Source of the DNA: an uncultured Erwinia sp.
Lineage (GTDB): Bacteria; Pseudomonadota; Gammaproteobacteria; Enterobacterales; Enterobacteriaceae
Length of the DNA: 51,537 bases
Direction of reading: 5' to 3'
Assembly: GCA_946221915.1 (NCBI GenBank)
Contig: CAMIKG010000030.1
Span: forward strand, 1 to 51,537
Position 1 is the first letter of the stretch; each line of letters begins with the position of its first letter. The position numbers and the translations under genes were made by a program. Shown here in pieces: positions 23,674 to 33,900 of this stretch. The notes below the pieces were generated by a model. It saw only the letters and a program-made list of their open reading frames with translations. It was not told where the DNA came from and did no database searches.

Positions 23674-26070
23674 ATGGCGATGAAAAAGTTGCTCATAGCG
23701 TCGCTGCTGTTTAGCAGCGCCACCGTATACGGTGCAGACGGGTTCGTAGTGAAGGACATTCATTTCGAAGGGCTGCAGCGAGTTGCCGTCGGTGCGGCCT
23801 TGCTCAGCATGCCCGTGCGCCCAGGTGATACGGTGTCCGATGAAGATATCAGTAATATCATCCGCGCCCTGTTCGCCACCGGAAACTTCGAAGACGTGCA
23901 GGTACTGCGTGACGGCGAAACGCTGATCGTGCAGGTAAAAGAGCGTCCAACCATTGCCAGCATCACTTTCTCCGGTAACAAAGCGGTGAAAGAGGACATG
24001 CTGAAGCAGAATCTGGAAGCTTCTGGCGTGCGCGTGGGCGAAGCCCTTGACCGCACCACTATCTCGTCCATCGAGAAAGGACTGGAAGATTTCTACTACA
24101 GCGTCGGTAAATACAGCGCCAGCGTGAAAGCAGTGGTGACCCCTCTGCCACGTAACCGTGTTGACCTGAAGCTGGTGTTCACCGAAGGGGTGTCCGCTCA
24201 GATTCAGCAGATCAACGTGGTCGGCAATAAAGCCTTCAGCTCTGAAGAGCTGATCTCCCGTTTCCAGCTGCGTGACGAAGTGCCGTGGTGGAACGTGGTC
24301 GGCGATCGTAAATACCAGAAACAGAAACTGGCGGGTGACCTTGAAACCCTGCGCAGCTTCTATCTGGATCGCGGTTATGCGCGCTTTAACATTGATTCCA
24401 CTCAGGTCAGCCTGACGCCAGACAAGAAAGGGATCTACATTACCGTCAACATCACCGAAGGCGATCAGTACAAGCTTTCTGGCGTGGTGGTGAATGGCAG
24501 CATGGCGGGGCACTCTGCGGAAGTAGAAAGCCTGACCAAAATCGAGCCGGGCGAGTTGTATAACGGCGCGAAAGTCACCCGCATGGAAGATGACATCAAG
24601 AAGATGTTCGGTCGCTATGGCTATGCTTACCCGCGGGTGGTGACGCAGCCGGAAATCAACGACGCGGACAAAACCGTGAAGCTTCACGTAAACGTTGATG
24701 CCGGTAACCGTTACTATGTGCGTAAAGTGCGCTTCGAAGGTAACGACACCTCGAAAGATTCCGTTCTGCGTCGCGAAATGCGTCAGATGGAAGGCGCATG
24801 GCTGGGCAGTGACCTGGTTGAGCAGGGCAAAGAGCGTCTGAACCGTACCGGTTACTTTGAAACCGTTGATACCGATACCCAGCGTGTGCCAGGCACCGCC
24901 GATCAGGTTGACGTGGTGTACAAGGTGAAAGAGCGCAATACCGGTACGTTTAACTTCGGTATTGGTTACGGCACTGAGAGCGGCGTCAGCTTCCAGGTTG
25001 GCGTACAGCAGGAAAACTGGCTGGGCACCGGTAATACCGTGGGTATTAGCGGCACCAAGAACGACTACCAGACCTACGCTGAGTTCTCTCTGACCGATCC
25101 GTACTTCACCGTGGATGGCGTCAGCCTCGGCGGACGGGTGTTCTACAACGACTTTAAAGCGGATGATGCGGATCTCTCCGACTATACCAACCGCAGTTAT
25201 GGTGTCGACGGTACGCTGGGCTTCCCGATAAACGAGAACAACACGCTGCGTGTCGGCCTCGGTTATGTGCATAACGACCTGTCGGATATGCAGCCGCAGG
25301 TTGCGATGTGGCGATACCTTGAGTCTGTAGGACAAAATCCGCCAGGCGCAGACTTCTCGGCGGACGACTTCACCTTCAACTATGGCTGGACGTACAACAC
25401 GCTGGATCGCGGCTTCTTCCCGACGTCCGGTAACCGTACTAACCTGAATGGTAAAGTCACCATCCCTGGATCGGACAACAGCTTCTACAAAGTGACACTG
25501 GACAGCCAGCAGTACATGCCGATTAACGAAGATCGTACCTGGGTGCTGCTGGGACGTGGTCGTGTAGGCTATGGCGATGGCTTAAGCGGTAAAGAGCTGC
25601 CGTTCTACGAGAACTTCTATGCCGGTGGTTCCAGTTCCGTGCGTGGTTTCCGTTCGAACAACATCGGTCCGAAAGCGGCATATCTCAACAACAATTCGTC
25701 CTTCTGTTCTGGATCGAGTGCGATCTGTAATTCAGACGATGCGGTGGGTGGTAACGCGATGGCGGTCGCCAGCATGGAGCTGATCACGCCAACGCCATTC
25801 CTCAGCGAGAAGTACTCTAACTCGGTACGTACCTCATTGTTCGTTGATGCCGGTACGGTGTGGGATACCAACTGGGAGAATACCACTGACACGCTGAATG
25901 CGGGCATTCCTGACTACAGCAAGCCGAATAATATCCGCGTTTCTGCTGGTCTGTCGCTGCAATGGATGTCACCACTGGGTCCACTGGTGTTCTCCTACGC
26001 GCAGCCAGTGAAGAAGTATGATGGAGATAAGGCAGAGCAATTCCAGTTCAACATCGGTAAAACCTGGTAA
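23674..26070 (+). CDS. bamA: outer membrane protein assembly factor BamA
   Basis: Central, essential subunit of the BAM complex that folds beta-barrels into the outer membrane. The 798-residue precursor has a signal peptide (about 1-20, ending VYG-AD), five periplasmic POTRA domains (roughly 22-420), and a C-terminal 16-strand Omp85 barrel ending in the expected aromatic FNIGKTW. The lid-loop VRGF motif is present in SSVRGFRSNN. It is about 12 residues shorter than E. coli BamA, the difference being in barrel loops. A two-cysteine surface-loop stretch SSFCSGSSAICNS is seen, as in E. coli. It is 54 bp after rseP and 119 bp before skp. Confidence 0.98.
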   Translation: MAMKKLLIASLLFSSATVYGADGFVVKDIHFEGLQRVAVGAALLSMPVRPGDTVSDEDISNIIRALFATGNFEDVQVLRDGETLIVQVKERPTIASITFSGNKAVKEDMLKQNLEASGVRVGEALDRTTISSIEKGLEDFYYSVGKYSASVKAVVTPLPRNRVDLKLVFTEGVSAQIQQINVVGNKAFSSEELISRFQLRDEVPWWNVVGDRKYQKQKLAGDLETLRSFYLDRGYARFNIDSTQVSLTPDKKGIYITVNITEGDQYKLSGVVVNGSMAGHSAEVESLTKIEPGELYNGAKVTRMEDDIKKMFGRYGYAYPRVVTQPEINDADKTVKLHVNVDAGNRYYVRKVRFEGNDTSKDSVLRREMRQMEGAWLGSDLVEQGKERLNRTGYFETVDTDTQRVPGTADQVDVVYKVKERNTGTFNFGIGYGTESGVSFQVGVQQENWLGTGNTVGISGTKNDYQTYAEFSLTDPYFTVDGVSLGGRVFYNDFKADDADLSDYTNRSYGVDGTLGFPINENNTLRVGLGYVHNDLSDMQPQVAMWRYLESVGQNPPGADFSADDFTFNYGWTYNTLDRGFFPTSGNRTNLNGKVTIPGSDNSFYKVTLDSQQYMPINEDRTWVLLGRGRVGYGDGLSGKELPFYENFYAGGSSSVRGFRSNNIGPKAAYLNNNSSFCSGSSAICNSDDAVGGNAMAVASMELITPTPFLSEKYSNSVRTSLFVDAGTVWDTNWENTTDTLNAGIPDYSKPNNIRVSAGLSLQWMSPLGPLVFSYAQPVKKYDGDKAEQFQFNIGKTW

Positions 26071-26104
26071 TGTGCTGCGCAAGGAAGCGAGACAAGTAAG
26101 TATC

Positions 26105-26144
26105 GCCTTGTCAGACGGCAGCCACAGGCTGCCGGTGGCAAGGC
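26105..26144 (+). other. nested stem-loop in the bamA-skp gap
   Basis: An outer arm GCCTTG/CAAGGC (26105-26110 with 26139-26144) encloses a perfect inner stem CGGCAGCC/GGCTGCCG (26116-26123 with 26127-26134). No U-run follows, so it is not a standard terminator. It could be an mRNA processing or stability element that sets the bamA:skp ratio; that is inference. Confidence 0.5.
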
Positions 26145-26189
26145 AAAACATGTGTCTGTGACACAAACGGTGATGGTAAGGAGTTTATA

Positions 26190-26687
26190 GTGAAAAAGTT
26201 GTTGTGTGCCGCAGGTCTGGGTCTTGCTTTAGCTGTTTCAGCTGGCGCTCAGGCTGCTGACAAAATTGCAGTGGTAAACGTTTCCAGCATTTTCCAACAG
26301 TTACCGGCGCGTGCGACAGTTGCTAAGCAGCTGGAGAATGAGTTCAAAGGCCGTGCAACTGAGTTGCAGAGCCAGGAACGTGACCTGCAAACCAAAATGC
26401 AGCGTCTGCAGCGCGATGGTTCTACCATGAAAGCCAGCGATCGCAGCAAAATGGAAAAAGACATCATGGCGCAGCGTGAAACTTTCGCTTCTAAAGCGCA
26501 GGCTTTCGAGCAGGATAACCGCCGCCGCCAGACTGAAGAACGTAACAAAATCCTCAGCCGTATCCAGGATGCTGTGAAGAAAGTGGCTGACGACGAAGGT
26601 TACGACGTTGTTATCGATGCAAACGCGGTAGCTTATGCATCTAACGCTAAAGACATCACTGCTGATGTTCTGAAACAGGTTAAATAA
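26190..26687 (+). CDS. skp: periplasmic chaperone Skp
   Basis: Trimeric jellyfish-shaped chaperone that holds unfolded outer-membrane proteins on the way to BamA. The 165-residue precursor has a signal peptide (about 1-22, ending AQA-AD), then the OmpH-type sequence: a small beta part (KIAVVNVSSIFQQLP) and two long charged helices (about 45-125) that form the tentacles, ending ADVLKQVK. The start codon is GTG, as in E. coli, directly after AAGGAG. lpxD follows only 3 bp downstream. Confidence 0.97.
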   Translation: MKKLLCAAGLGLALAVSAGAQAADKIAVVNVSSIFQQLPARATVAKQLENEFKGRATELQSQERDLQTKMQRLQRDGSTMKASDRSKMEKDIMAQRETFASKAQAFEQDNRRRQTEERNKILSRIQDAVKKVADDEGYDVVIDANAVAYASNAKDITADVLKQVK

Positions 26688-26690
26688 CAC

Positions 26691-27716
26691 ATGTCTTCAA
26701 TTCGACTGGCTGATTTAGCCCAGCAGTTGGATGCAGAATTGCACGGAGATGGCGATATCGCCATCTCCGGCATTGCTTCTATGCAATCCGCCCAGAACGG
26801 CCAGATCACTTTTTTAGCAAACAGCCGCTACCGCGAGCAGCTCGCAAGCTGTCAGGCTTCCGCCGTGGTGCTGACGGAAGCGGATCTGGAGTGGTGCCAT
26901 AGCGCCGCGCTGATCGTTAAAAATCCGTATCTGACCTATGCGCGTATGGCGCAATTGCTGGATACCACGCCGCAACCGGCGCAGAATATCGCCCCCAGTG
27001 CGGTGATTGATGCGACGGCGAAACTTGGCGCTAACGTCTCCGTTGGCGCGAACGCGGTGATAGAGTCTGGCGTAGAGCTGGGTGATAACGTGGTGATTGG
27101 TGCTGGCTGCTTTGTCGGCAAAAACACCCGTATTGGCGCAGGCACCCGCCTGTGGGCCAATGTATCCGTCTACCATGAAATCCGTATTGGTGAGCATTGT
27201 CTGATTCAGTCTGGCACCGTTATCGGTTCAGATGGCTTCGGTTACGCTAACGATCGCGGCAATTGGGTGAAGATCCCCCAAATTGGCAGTGTCATCATTG
27301 GTGACCGGGTTGAGATTGGCGCCTGTACGACAATTGACCGTGGTGCACTTGATAACACTCAGATCGGCAATGGTGTTATCATAGATAACCAGTGCCAGAT
27401 TGCACATAACGTTGTAATTGGTGACAATACCGCAGTTGCGGGCGGTGTCATCATGGCGGGCAGTCTGAAAATTGGCCGTTATTGTATGATTGGTGGCGCC
27501 AGCGTCATTAATGGTCACATGGAGATTTGTGACAAAGTGACGGTAACCGGAATGGGCATGGTGATGCGACCTATCACCGAACCTGGGGTATACTCCTCCG
27601 GTATTCCGCTGCAACCCAACAAAACCTGGCGTAAGACTGCCGCGTTGGTGATGAACATTGATGAGTTAAGCAAGCGCTTAAAAAGCATCGAACGCAAGGT
27701 TGGTAAAGACGACTAA
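26691..27716 (+). CDS. lpxD: UDP-3-O-(3-hydroxymyristoyl)glucosamine N-acyltransferase LpxD
   Basis: Third step of lipid A synthesis: N-acylation of UDP-3-O-acyl-glucosamine from hydroxymyristoyl-ACP. The 341-residue protein has the uridine-binding N-terminal domain (1-100), a left-handed beta-helix of hexapeptide repeats (about 100-310) with the catalytic histidine H239 in QCQIAHN, and a C-terminal helix. It is cytoplasmic. Together with fabZ, lpxA and lpxB it forms the lipid A cluster; fabZ competes for the same hydroxyacyl-ACP, so their linkage makes metabolic sense. Confidence 0.98.
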   Translation: MSSIRLADLAQQLDAELHGDGDIAISGIASMQSAQNGQITFLANSRYREQLASCQASAVVLTEADLEWCHSAALIVKNPYLTYARMAQLLDTTPQPAQNIAPSAVIDATAKLGANVSVGANAVIESGVELGDNVVIGAGCFVGKNTRIGAGTRLWANVSVYHEIRIGEHCLIQSGTVIGSDGFGYANDRGNWVKIPQIGSVIIGDRVEIGACTTIDRGALDNTQIGNGVIIDNQCQIAHNVVIGDNTAVAGGVIMAGSLKIGRYCMIGGASVINGHMEICDKVTVTGMGMVMRPITEPGVYSSGIPLQPNKTWRKTAALVMNIDELSKRLKSIERKVGKDD

Positions 27717-27795
27717 GCGACCACCGAACGTCTGTCCGGCTTCATAAATACAATAGACGAAGCAGGAAAAGCCAGGCAAACGGAAACAGAATTTG

Positions 27796-27831
27796 CGGCC
27801 TGCGGACGATCCTGCGGATCTTTGCAGGCCG
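27796..27831 (+). other. stem-loop in the lpxD-fabZ gap
   Basis: CGGCCTGC (27796-27803) pairs with GCAGGCCG (27824-27831), enclosing the inner palindrome GATCCTGCGGATC (27808-27820). No T-run follows. It may be a weak terminator or an RNA-processing site within the otherwise tightly packed lipid A cluster; the gap is 156 bp. Confidence 0.45.
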
Positions 27832-27872
27832 TGTTATTAATGCCATCAGATTTTTAGGACAGGAAGAGTATT

Positions 27873-28328
27873 TTGACTACTGAAACTCATACTCTGAAAA
27901 TTGAAGAGATTTTAGAATTACTACCACACCGCTATCCTTTTTTGCTGGTAGACCGCGTGCTCGAATTTGAAGAGCATAAGTATCTGCGCGCTGTAAAGAA
28001 TGTCTCGGTCAACGAACCGTTTTTCCAGGGGCATTTCCCTGGTAAGCCGATTTTTCCTGGCGTCCTGATCCTGGAAGCCATGGCGCAGGCCACCGGTATC
28101 CTGGCGTTTAAAAGCGTGGGTAAACTGGAACCCGGTGAGCTGTACTACTTTGCTGGTATCGATGAAGCGCGCTTTAAGCGCCCAGTGGTGCCAGGCGATC
28201 AGATGATCATGGAAGTCACTTTTGAGAAAACCCGTCGTGGACTGACGCGTTTCAAAGGCGTCGCTACCGTTGACGGTAAAATTGTCTGCGAAGCAACCAT
28301 GATGTGTGCCCGCAGCCGGGAGGCTTAA
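27873..28328 (+). CDS. fabZ: 3-hydroxyacyl-[acyl-carrier-protein] dehydratase FabZ
   Basis: Removes water from 3-hydroxyacyl-ACP in fatty-acid elongation and competes with LpxA and LpxD for 3-hydroxymyristoyl-ACP, which sets the phospholipid/lipid A balance. The 151-residue hot-dog protein has the catalytic pair H54 (GHFPGKPIFPG) and E68 (LILEAMAQ). The start codon is TTG with AGGAAGAG upstream, the same unusual start as in E. coli. Only 3 bp separate it from lpxA. Confidence 0.98.
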   Translation: MTTETHTLKIEEILELLPHRYPFLLVDRVLEFEEHKYLRAVKNVSVNEPFFQGHFPGKPIFPGVLILEAMAQATGILAFKSVGKLEPGELYYFAGIDEARFKRPVVPGDQMIMEVTFEKTRRGLTRFKGVATVDGKIVCEATMMCARSREA

Positions 28329-28331
28329 TCT

Positions 28332-29120
28332 GTGATAGACCCAACCGCCGTAATCCATCCGAGTTCCGTGATTGAAGAGGGCGCTGTTATTGGCCCTCGT
28401 GTCCACATTGGGCCATTCTGTTTTATTGGCGCTAACGTGGAAATTGGTGAAGGTACCGTTCTGAAATCCCATGTGGTGGTGAACGGTCACACCCGTATTG
28501 GCAAAGATAATCAGATCTACCAGTTCGCTTCGATTGGTGAAGTGAACCAGGATCTGAAATATGCCGGCGAACCTACCCGCGTGGAGATTGGCGATCGCAA
28601 CCGCATTCGCGAGAGCGTCACCATTCACCGCGGCACCACCCAGGGCGGCGATGTGACGCGTATTGGCAGCGATAACCTGCTGATGATCAATGCGCATATC
28701 GCCCATGACTGTGTGGTCGGCAACCGCTGTATTTTTGCCAACAACGCCACGCTCGGTGGTCATGTGACGGTTGATGATTTCGCGATTATCGGCGGTATGA
28801 CAGCGGTGCACCAGTTCTGCATTATTGGTGCGCATGTGATGGTGGGCGGTTGTTCCGGTGTGGCGCAGGATGTGCCGCCGTATGTGATTGCCCAGGGCAA
28901 CCACGCGACGCCGTTCGGCATCAATATCGAAGGCCTGAAACGCCGTGGCTTCAGTAAAGATGCGTTGCATGCGATTCGTAACGCTTACAAGTTACTGTAT
29001 CGCAGCGGGCGTTCGCTGGAGGAAGTGAAGCCGGAAATCGAGCAACTTGCTCAGCAGCATCCGGAAGTCCAGCCGTTCTATGACTTCTTTGCGCGTTCCA
29101 CGCGGGGTCTGATTCGTTAA
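28332..29120 (+). CDS. lpxA: UDP-N-acetylglucosamine acyltransferase LpxA
   Basis: First step of lipid A synthesis: 3-O-acylation of UDP-GlcNAc with hydroxymyristoyl-ACP. The 262 residues form hexapeptide repeats (about 1-185) with the catalytic base H125 (AHIAHD), the chain-length ruler segment with GMTAVHQFCIIGAHVMVGG, and a helical C-terminal domain (NAYKLLYRSGRSLEEVKPEI). The start codon is GTG, as in E. coli, behind GGGAGG. Gaps to fabZ and lpxB are 3 bp each, so translation is coupled. Confidence 0.98.
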   Translation: MIDPTAVIHPSSVIEEGAVIGPRVHIGPFCFIGANVEIGEGTVLKSHVVVNGHTRIGKDNQIYQFASIGEVNQDLKYAGEPTRVEIGDRNRIRESVTIHRGTTQGGDVTRIGSDNLLMINAHIAHDCVVGNRCIFANNATLGGHVTVDDFAIIGGMTAVHQFCIIGAHVMVGGCSGVAQDVPPYVIAQGNHATPFGINIEGLKRRGFSKDALHAIRNAYKLLYRSGRSLEEVKPEIEQLAQQHPEVQPFYDFFARSTRGLIR

Positions 29121-29123
29121 CTC

Positions 29124-30272
29124 ATGCAGAAGCGTCCTTTAACGATTGCCCTTGTCGCCGGAGAAACCTCCGGCGATATTCTTGGTGCCGGCCTGATCCG
29201 CGCCTTAAAGCAGGCTCATCCGGATGCGCGCTTTGTCGGCGTCGCCGGGCCGTTGATGCAGGCGGAAGGTTGCGAAAGCTGGTATGAGATGGAAGAGCTG
29301 GCGGTAATGGGCATCGTTGAGGTGCTGGGCCGTCTGCCGCGTCTGCTGAAGATCCGCCGCGATCTGACCCAGCGCTTTAGCGCGCTGCGGCCAGATGTGT
29401 TTGTCGGTATCGATGCCCCTGACTTCAACATCACGCTGGAAGGGCGCTTAAAGCAGCGTGGAATTCGCACCATTCATTACGTCAGCCCGTCCGTCTGGGC
29501 ATGGCGACAAAAACGCGTTTTCAAAATTGGCCGTTCAACCGATTTGGTACTGGCCTTCCTGCCGTTTGAAAAGGCGTTTTACGACCGTTTTAACGTTCCC
29601 TGCCGCTTTATCGGCCACACGATGGCGGATGCCATGCCACTGCAGCCGGATAAGCGGGCGGCGCGCCAGACGCTGGGGATTGCGGAAAATGTTCGCTGTT
29701 TAGCGCTGCTGCCTGGCAGTCGCCACGCAGAAGTGGAAATGCTCAGCGCCGATTTTCTGAAAACCGCACAGCTGCTGCGTCAGCGCTGGCCGGATCTGGA
29801 AATTGTGGTGCCGCTGGTTAATCCACGCCGCCGCGAACAGTTTGAGCAGATCAAAGCGCAGGTAGCGCCTGATCTGCCGATGCATCTGCTGGATGGCCAT
29901 GGCCGCGAAGCGATGGTGGCCAGTGATGCTGTACTGCTGGCGTCCGGTACGGCGGCGCTGGAGTGTATGCTGGCGAAATGTCCAATGGTGGTGGGGTATC
30001 GCATGAAACCTTTCACCTTCTGGCTGGCGCAAAAGCTGGTGAAAACCGATTACGTCTCGCTGCCGAACCTGCTGGCTGGCCGCGAACTGGTCAAAGAATT
30101 ATTGCAGACAGAGTGTCAGCCTGAACTGCTGGCGGCGGCGCTGGCGCCGTTGCTGAGCGATGGTGCGGCGCGTGATGCGCAGCTGGCGGCATTTTATCAA
30201 CTGCATGAACAAATCCGCTGGGATGCCGATCAACAAGCGGCACAGGCGGTGCTGGAGCTGGCAAATGGCTGA
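29124..30272 (+). CDS. lpxB: lipid A disaccharide synthase LpxB
   Basis: Glycosyltransferase (GT19) that joins lipid X to UDP-diacylglucosamine to form the beta-1,6 lipid A disaccharide at the inner-membrane surface. The 382-residue protein has the N-terminal VAGETSGDILGAGLI motif, D in VGIDAPDFNI, SPSVWAWRQKR near 125, the sugar-nucleotide region LLASGTAALECML near 275, and YRMKPFTFWLA near 292. The stop overlaps the rnhB start by 8 bases. Confidence 0.98.
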   Translation: MQKRPLTIALVAGETSGDILGAGLIRALKQAHPDARFVGVAGPLMQAEGCESWYEMEELAVMGIVEVLGRLPRLLKIRRDLTQRFSALRPDVFVGIDAPDFNITLEGRLKQRGIRTIHYVSPSVWAWRQKRVFKIGRSTDLVLAFLPFEKAFYDRFNVPCRFIGHTMADAMPLQPDKRAARQTLGIAENVRCLALLPGSRHAEVEMLSADFLKTAQLLRQRWPDLEIVVPLVNPRRREQFEQIKAQVAPDLPMHLLDGHGREAMVASDAVLLASGTAALECMLAKCPMVVGYRMKPFTFWLAQKLVKTDYVSLPNLLAGRELVKELLQTECQPELLAAALAPLLSDGAARDAQLAAFYQLHEQIRWDADQQAAQAVLELANG

Positions 30273-30876
30273 ATTTATTTACCCGCAGGCAACCCTGATT
30301 GCCGGTGTGGATGAGGTCGGGCGTGGCCCGCTGGTGGGTGCAGTGGTGACTGCGGCAGTGATCCTTGACCCGGCAAAGCCTATTGCAGGTCTGGCGGATT
30401 CCAAAAAACTGTCCGAAAAGCGTCGTCTGGCGCTGTATGATGAAATCAAAGCCAATGCGCTGGCGTGGAGCCTGGGCCGCGCCGAGCCGGAAGAGATCGA
30501 CCAGCTTAATATCTTGCACGCCACCATGCTGGCGATGCAGCGCGCAGTGGCCGGTCTGGCCGTGGTGCCGGACTATGTGCTGATTGACGGCAATCGCTGC
30601 CCGGCGCTGTCAATGCCCTCTCTGGCGGTGGTGAAAGGTGATAGTCTGGTGGCGGAGATCAGCGCGGCTTCTATTATTGCTAAGGTGACGCGCGACCGTG
30701 AAATGGCAGAACTCGACTTGCTGTTTCCTGAATATGGCTTCGCTCAGCACAAAGGTTATCCCACTGCACTGCACATGGAAAAACTGACGCAGCACGGCGC
30801 GACGCCTCACCATCGCCGCAGCTTCGCGCCAGTTCGTAATGCCCTGCTGGACGCTGAAGTCCGGGCATTACGCTAG
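30265..30876 (+). CDS. rnhB: ribonuclease HII
   Basis: Cleaves RNA in RNA-DNA hybrids and single ribonucleotides embedded in DNA, starting ribonucleotide excision repair. The 203-residue protein has the acidic catalytic set: D and E in AGVDEVGRGPLVGA (about 13-26), D in VLIDGNRCP (about 105), and the later SAASIIAKVTRDREM helix. ATG 30265 lies inside the end of lpxB (8-base overlap) and gives the family start MAEFIYP. An upstream in-frame start at 30160 lies deep in lpxB and is rejected. Confidence 0.97.
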   Translation: MAEFIYPQATLIAGVDEVGRGPLVGAVVTAAVILDPAKPIAGLADSKKLSEKRRLALYDEIKANALAWSLGRAEPEEIDQLNILHATMLAMQRAVAGLAVVPDYVLIDGNRCPALSMPSLAVVKGDSLVAEISAASIIAKVTRDREMAELDLLFPEYGFAQHKGYPTALHMEKLTQHGATPHHRRSFAPVRNALLDAEVRALR

Positions 30877-30915
30877 TCATCCTTTTTTACGCGTTAACCG
30901 GAGCCGGAAACCCCT

Positions 30916-33900
30916 ATGGCTGAACCTCGTTTTATTCACCTGCGTGTCCACAGCGACTATTCCATGATCGATGGACTCGCCAAGACCAGCCCGCTGGTGA
31001 AAAAAGCGGCGGCGCTGGGCATGCCGGCGATAGGTATCACTGACTTCACCAACCTGTGTGGGCTGGTGAAGTTTTATGGTACTGCCCATGGCGCGGGTGT
31101 AAAGCCGATTATCGGCGCTGACTTTTTGATGGCCAGCGAGCTGATGGGCGATGAGCTGAGCCATATCACGGTGCTGGCGGCGAATAACACCGGCTATCAA
31201 AACCTGACGTTACTGATTTCCCGCGCTTATCAGCGCGGCTACGGTGCGGCCGGTCCGATTATTGATCGCGACTGGCTGGTCGAGCTGCAGGAAGGGATCA
31301 TTCTGCTCTCCGGCGGACGACGCGGTGACGTCGGCAAAAGCCTGCTGCGCGGCAACCAGGCGCTGGTGGCGCAGTGTCTGGCGTTTTATCAGGAGCATTT
31401 CCCGGATCGTTATTATCTGGAACTGATCCGCACCGGCCGCCCGGATGAAGAGAGCTACCTGCACGCCGCAGTGGAACTGGCGATTGCCGAAGGCGTACCG
31501 GTGGTGGCGACCAACGAAGTGTGCTTCCTCACCGAGGACGACTTCGACGCGCACGAAATTCGTGTCGCGATCCATGACGGCTTTACTCTCGACGACCCCA
31601 AACGTCCGCGCAACTACAGTGCTCAGCAATATCTGCGCAGCGAAGAGGAGATGTGCGAGCTGTTCTCGGACATTCCCGAAGCGCTGGCGAACAGCGTGGA
31701 AATTGCTAAGCGTTGTAACGTCACCATTCGCCTTGGCGAGTACTTCCTGCCGCAGTTCCCGACCGGGGATATGACCACCGAAGATTTCCTTGTGATGAAA
31801 TCGAAAGAGGGGCTTGAGGAGCGTCTGGAATTCCTGTTCCCGGACGAGCAGGTGCGTGCGCAACGTCGCCCGGAATATGACGAACGTCTGGACGTCGAGC
31901 TGAAAGTGATCAACCAGATGGGCTTCCCGGGTTACTTCCTGATCGTGATGGAGTTTATCCAGTGGTCGAAAGATAACGGCGTGCCGGTTGGCCCGGGTCG
32001 TGGCTCTGGCGCGGGTTCACTGGTGGCGTATGCACTGAAAATCACTGACCTCGACCCGCTGGAATTTGACCTGCTGTTCGAACGTTTCCTTAACCCGGAA
32101 CGTGTTTCGATGCCTGACTTCGACGTCGACTTCTGCATGGAAAAGCGCGACCAGGTGATTGAGCATGTGGCCGAGATGTATGGCCGCGAAGCGGTATCGC
32201 AAATCATCACCTTCGGTACCATGGCGGCGAAAGCGGTTATCCGCGACGTGGGCCGTGTACTGGGCCACCCCTACGGCTTTGTCGATCGTATCTCGAAGCT
32301 GGTGCCGCCCGATCCGGGGATGACGCTGGAGAAAGCCTTCGCGGCGGAGCCTCAGCTGCCGGAAATCTATGAGGCGGATGAAGAGGTCAAAGCGCTGATC
32401 GATATGGCGCGCAAGCTGGAAGGCGTCACGCGTAACGCCGGTAAACACGCCGGGGGCGTGGTGATCGCGCCGACCAAAATTACCGATTTTGCACCGCTGT
32501 ATTGCGATGAAAACGGTAATTATCCGGTTACCCAGTTTGATAAAAACGACGTTGAATATGCCGGACTGGTGAAGTTTGACTTCCTTGGTTTGCGTACGCT
32601 CACTATCATCGACTGGGCGCTGGAGATGATTAACGCGCGCCGGGCGAAAAGCGGTGAGCCGCCGATTGATATCGCCGCGATTCCGCTTGATGACCAGAAA
32701 AGTTTCGATATGCTGCAGCGCTCGGAAACCACCGCGGTATTCCAGCTTGAATCGCGCGGCATGAAAGACCTGATTAAGCGTCTGAAGCCCGACTGCTTCG
32801 AAGATATGATCGCACTGGTAGCGCTGTTCCGCCCTGGTCCACTGCAGTCCGGGATGGTGGATAACTTTATTGACCGTAAACACGGTCGTGAAGCGATCTC
32901 CTATCCGGATATTCAGTGGCAGCATGAGACGCTGAAACCGGTGCTGGAGCCGACCTACGGCATTATCCTGTATCAGGAACAGGTGATGCAGATTGCCCAG
33001 GTTCTCTCCGGCTACACCCTTGGCGGCGCGGACATGCTGCGTCGTGCGATGGGTAAAAAGAAACCGGAAGAGATGGCCAAGCAGCGCTCGGTATTCGAGG
33101 ACGGCGCAAAGAGCATGGGCGTCGACGGCGAGTTGGCGATGAAAATCTTCGATTTAGTGGAGAAATTCGCGGGTTACGGCTTTAATAAATCACACTCCGC
33201 CGCGTATGCGCTGGTGTCTTACCAGACGCTGTGGCTGAAAGCGCACTATCCGGCCGAGTTTATGGCGGCAGTAATGACCGCCGATATGGATAACACCGAG
33301 AAAGTAGTTTCGCTGGTGGATGAGTGCTGGCGAATGGGGCTGAAGATCCTGCCGCCGGACATTAACTCCGGGCTGTACCACTTCCACGTCAATGATGACG
33401 GCGAGATTGTGTACGGCATTGGCGCGATTAAAGGTGTGGGCGAAGGTCCGATTGAAGCGATTATTGAAGCGCGTAATGAGGGCGGTTATTTCCGCGAGCT
33501 GTTTGACCTCTGTGCGCGTACCGACACCAAGAAACTGAATCGCCGGGTGCTGGAAAAACTAATTATGTCCGGGGCGTTTGACCGTCTTGGACCACACCGC
33601 GCAGCGCTGATGAGTGCGCTGGGCGATGCGCTGAAAGCTGCCGATCAGCATGCAAAGGCGGAAGCGATTGGCCAGGCGGATATGTTCGGCGTGCTGGCGG
33701 ACGAGCCAGAGCAGGTCGAGAAGTCCTACGCGGATATCACGCCATGGCCGGAACAGATTCAGCTGGATGGTGAGCGGGAAACCTTAGGGTTATACCTTAC
33801 CGGTCACCCGATTAATCAGTATCTGAAAGAGATTGAGCGCTACGTTGGTGGTACGCGCCTGAAAGACATGCACCCGACCGATCGTGGTAAAATCACCACG

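Noticed and set aside
23608..25335. 575-codon open frame antisense to bamA
   Set aside because: It mirrors the codon bias of bamA on the opposite strand, has no recognisable family, signal or ribosome site, and bamA itself is certain.
27921..28970. 349-codon open frame antisense to fabZ-lpxA
   Set aside because: Shadow of two certain genes; no family features.
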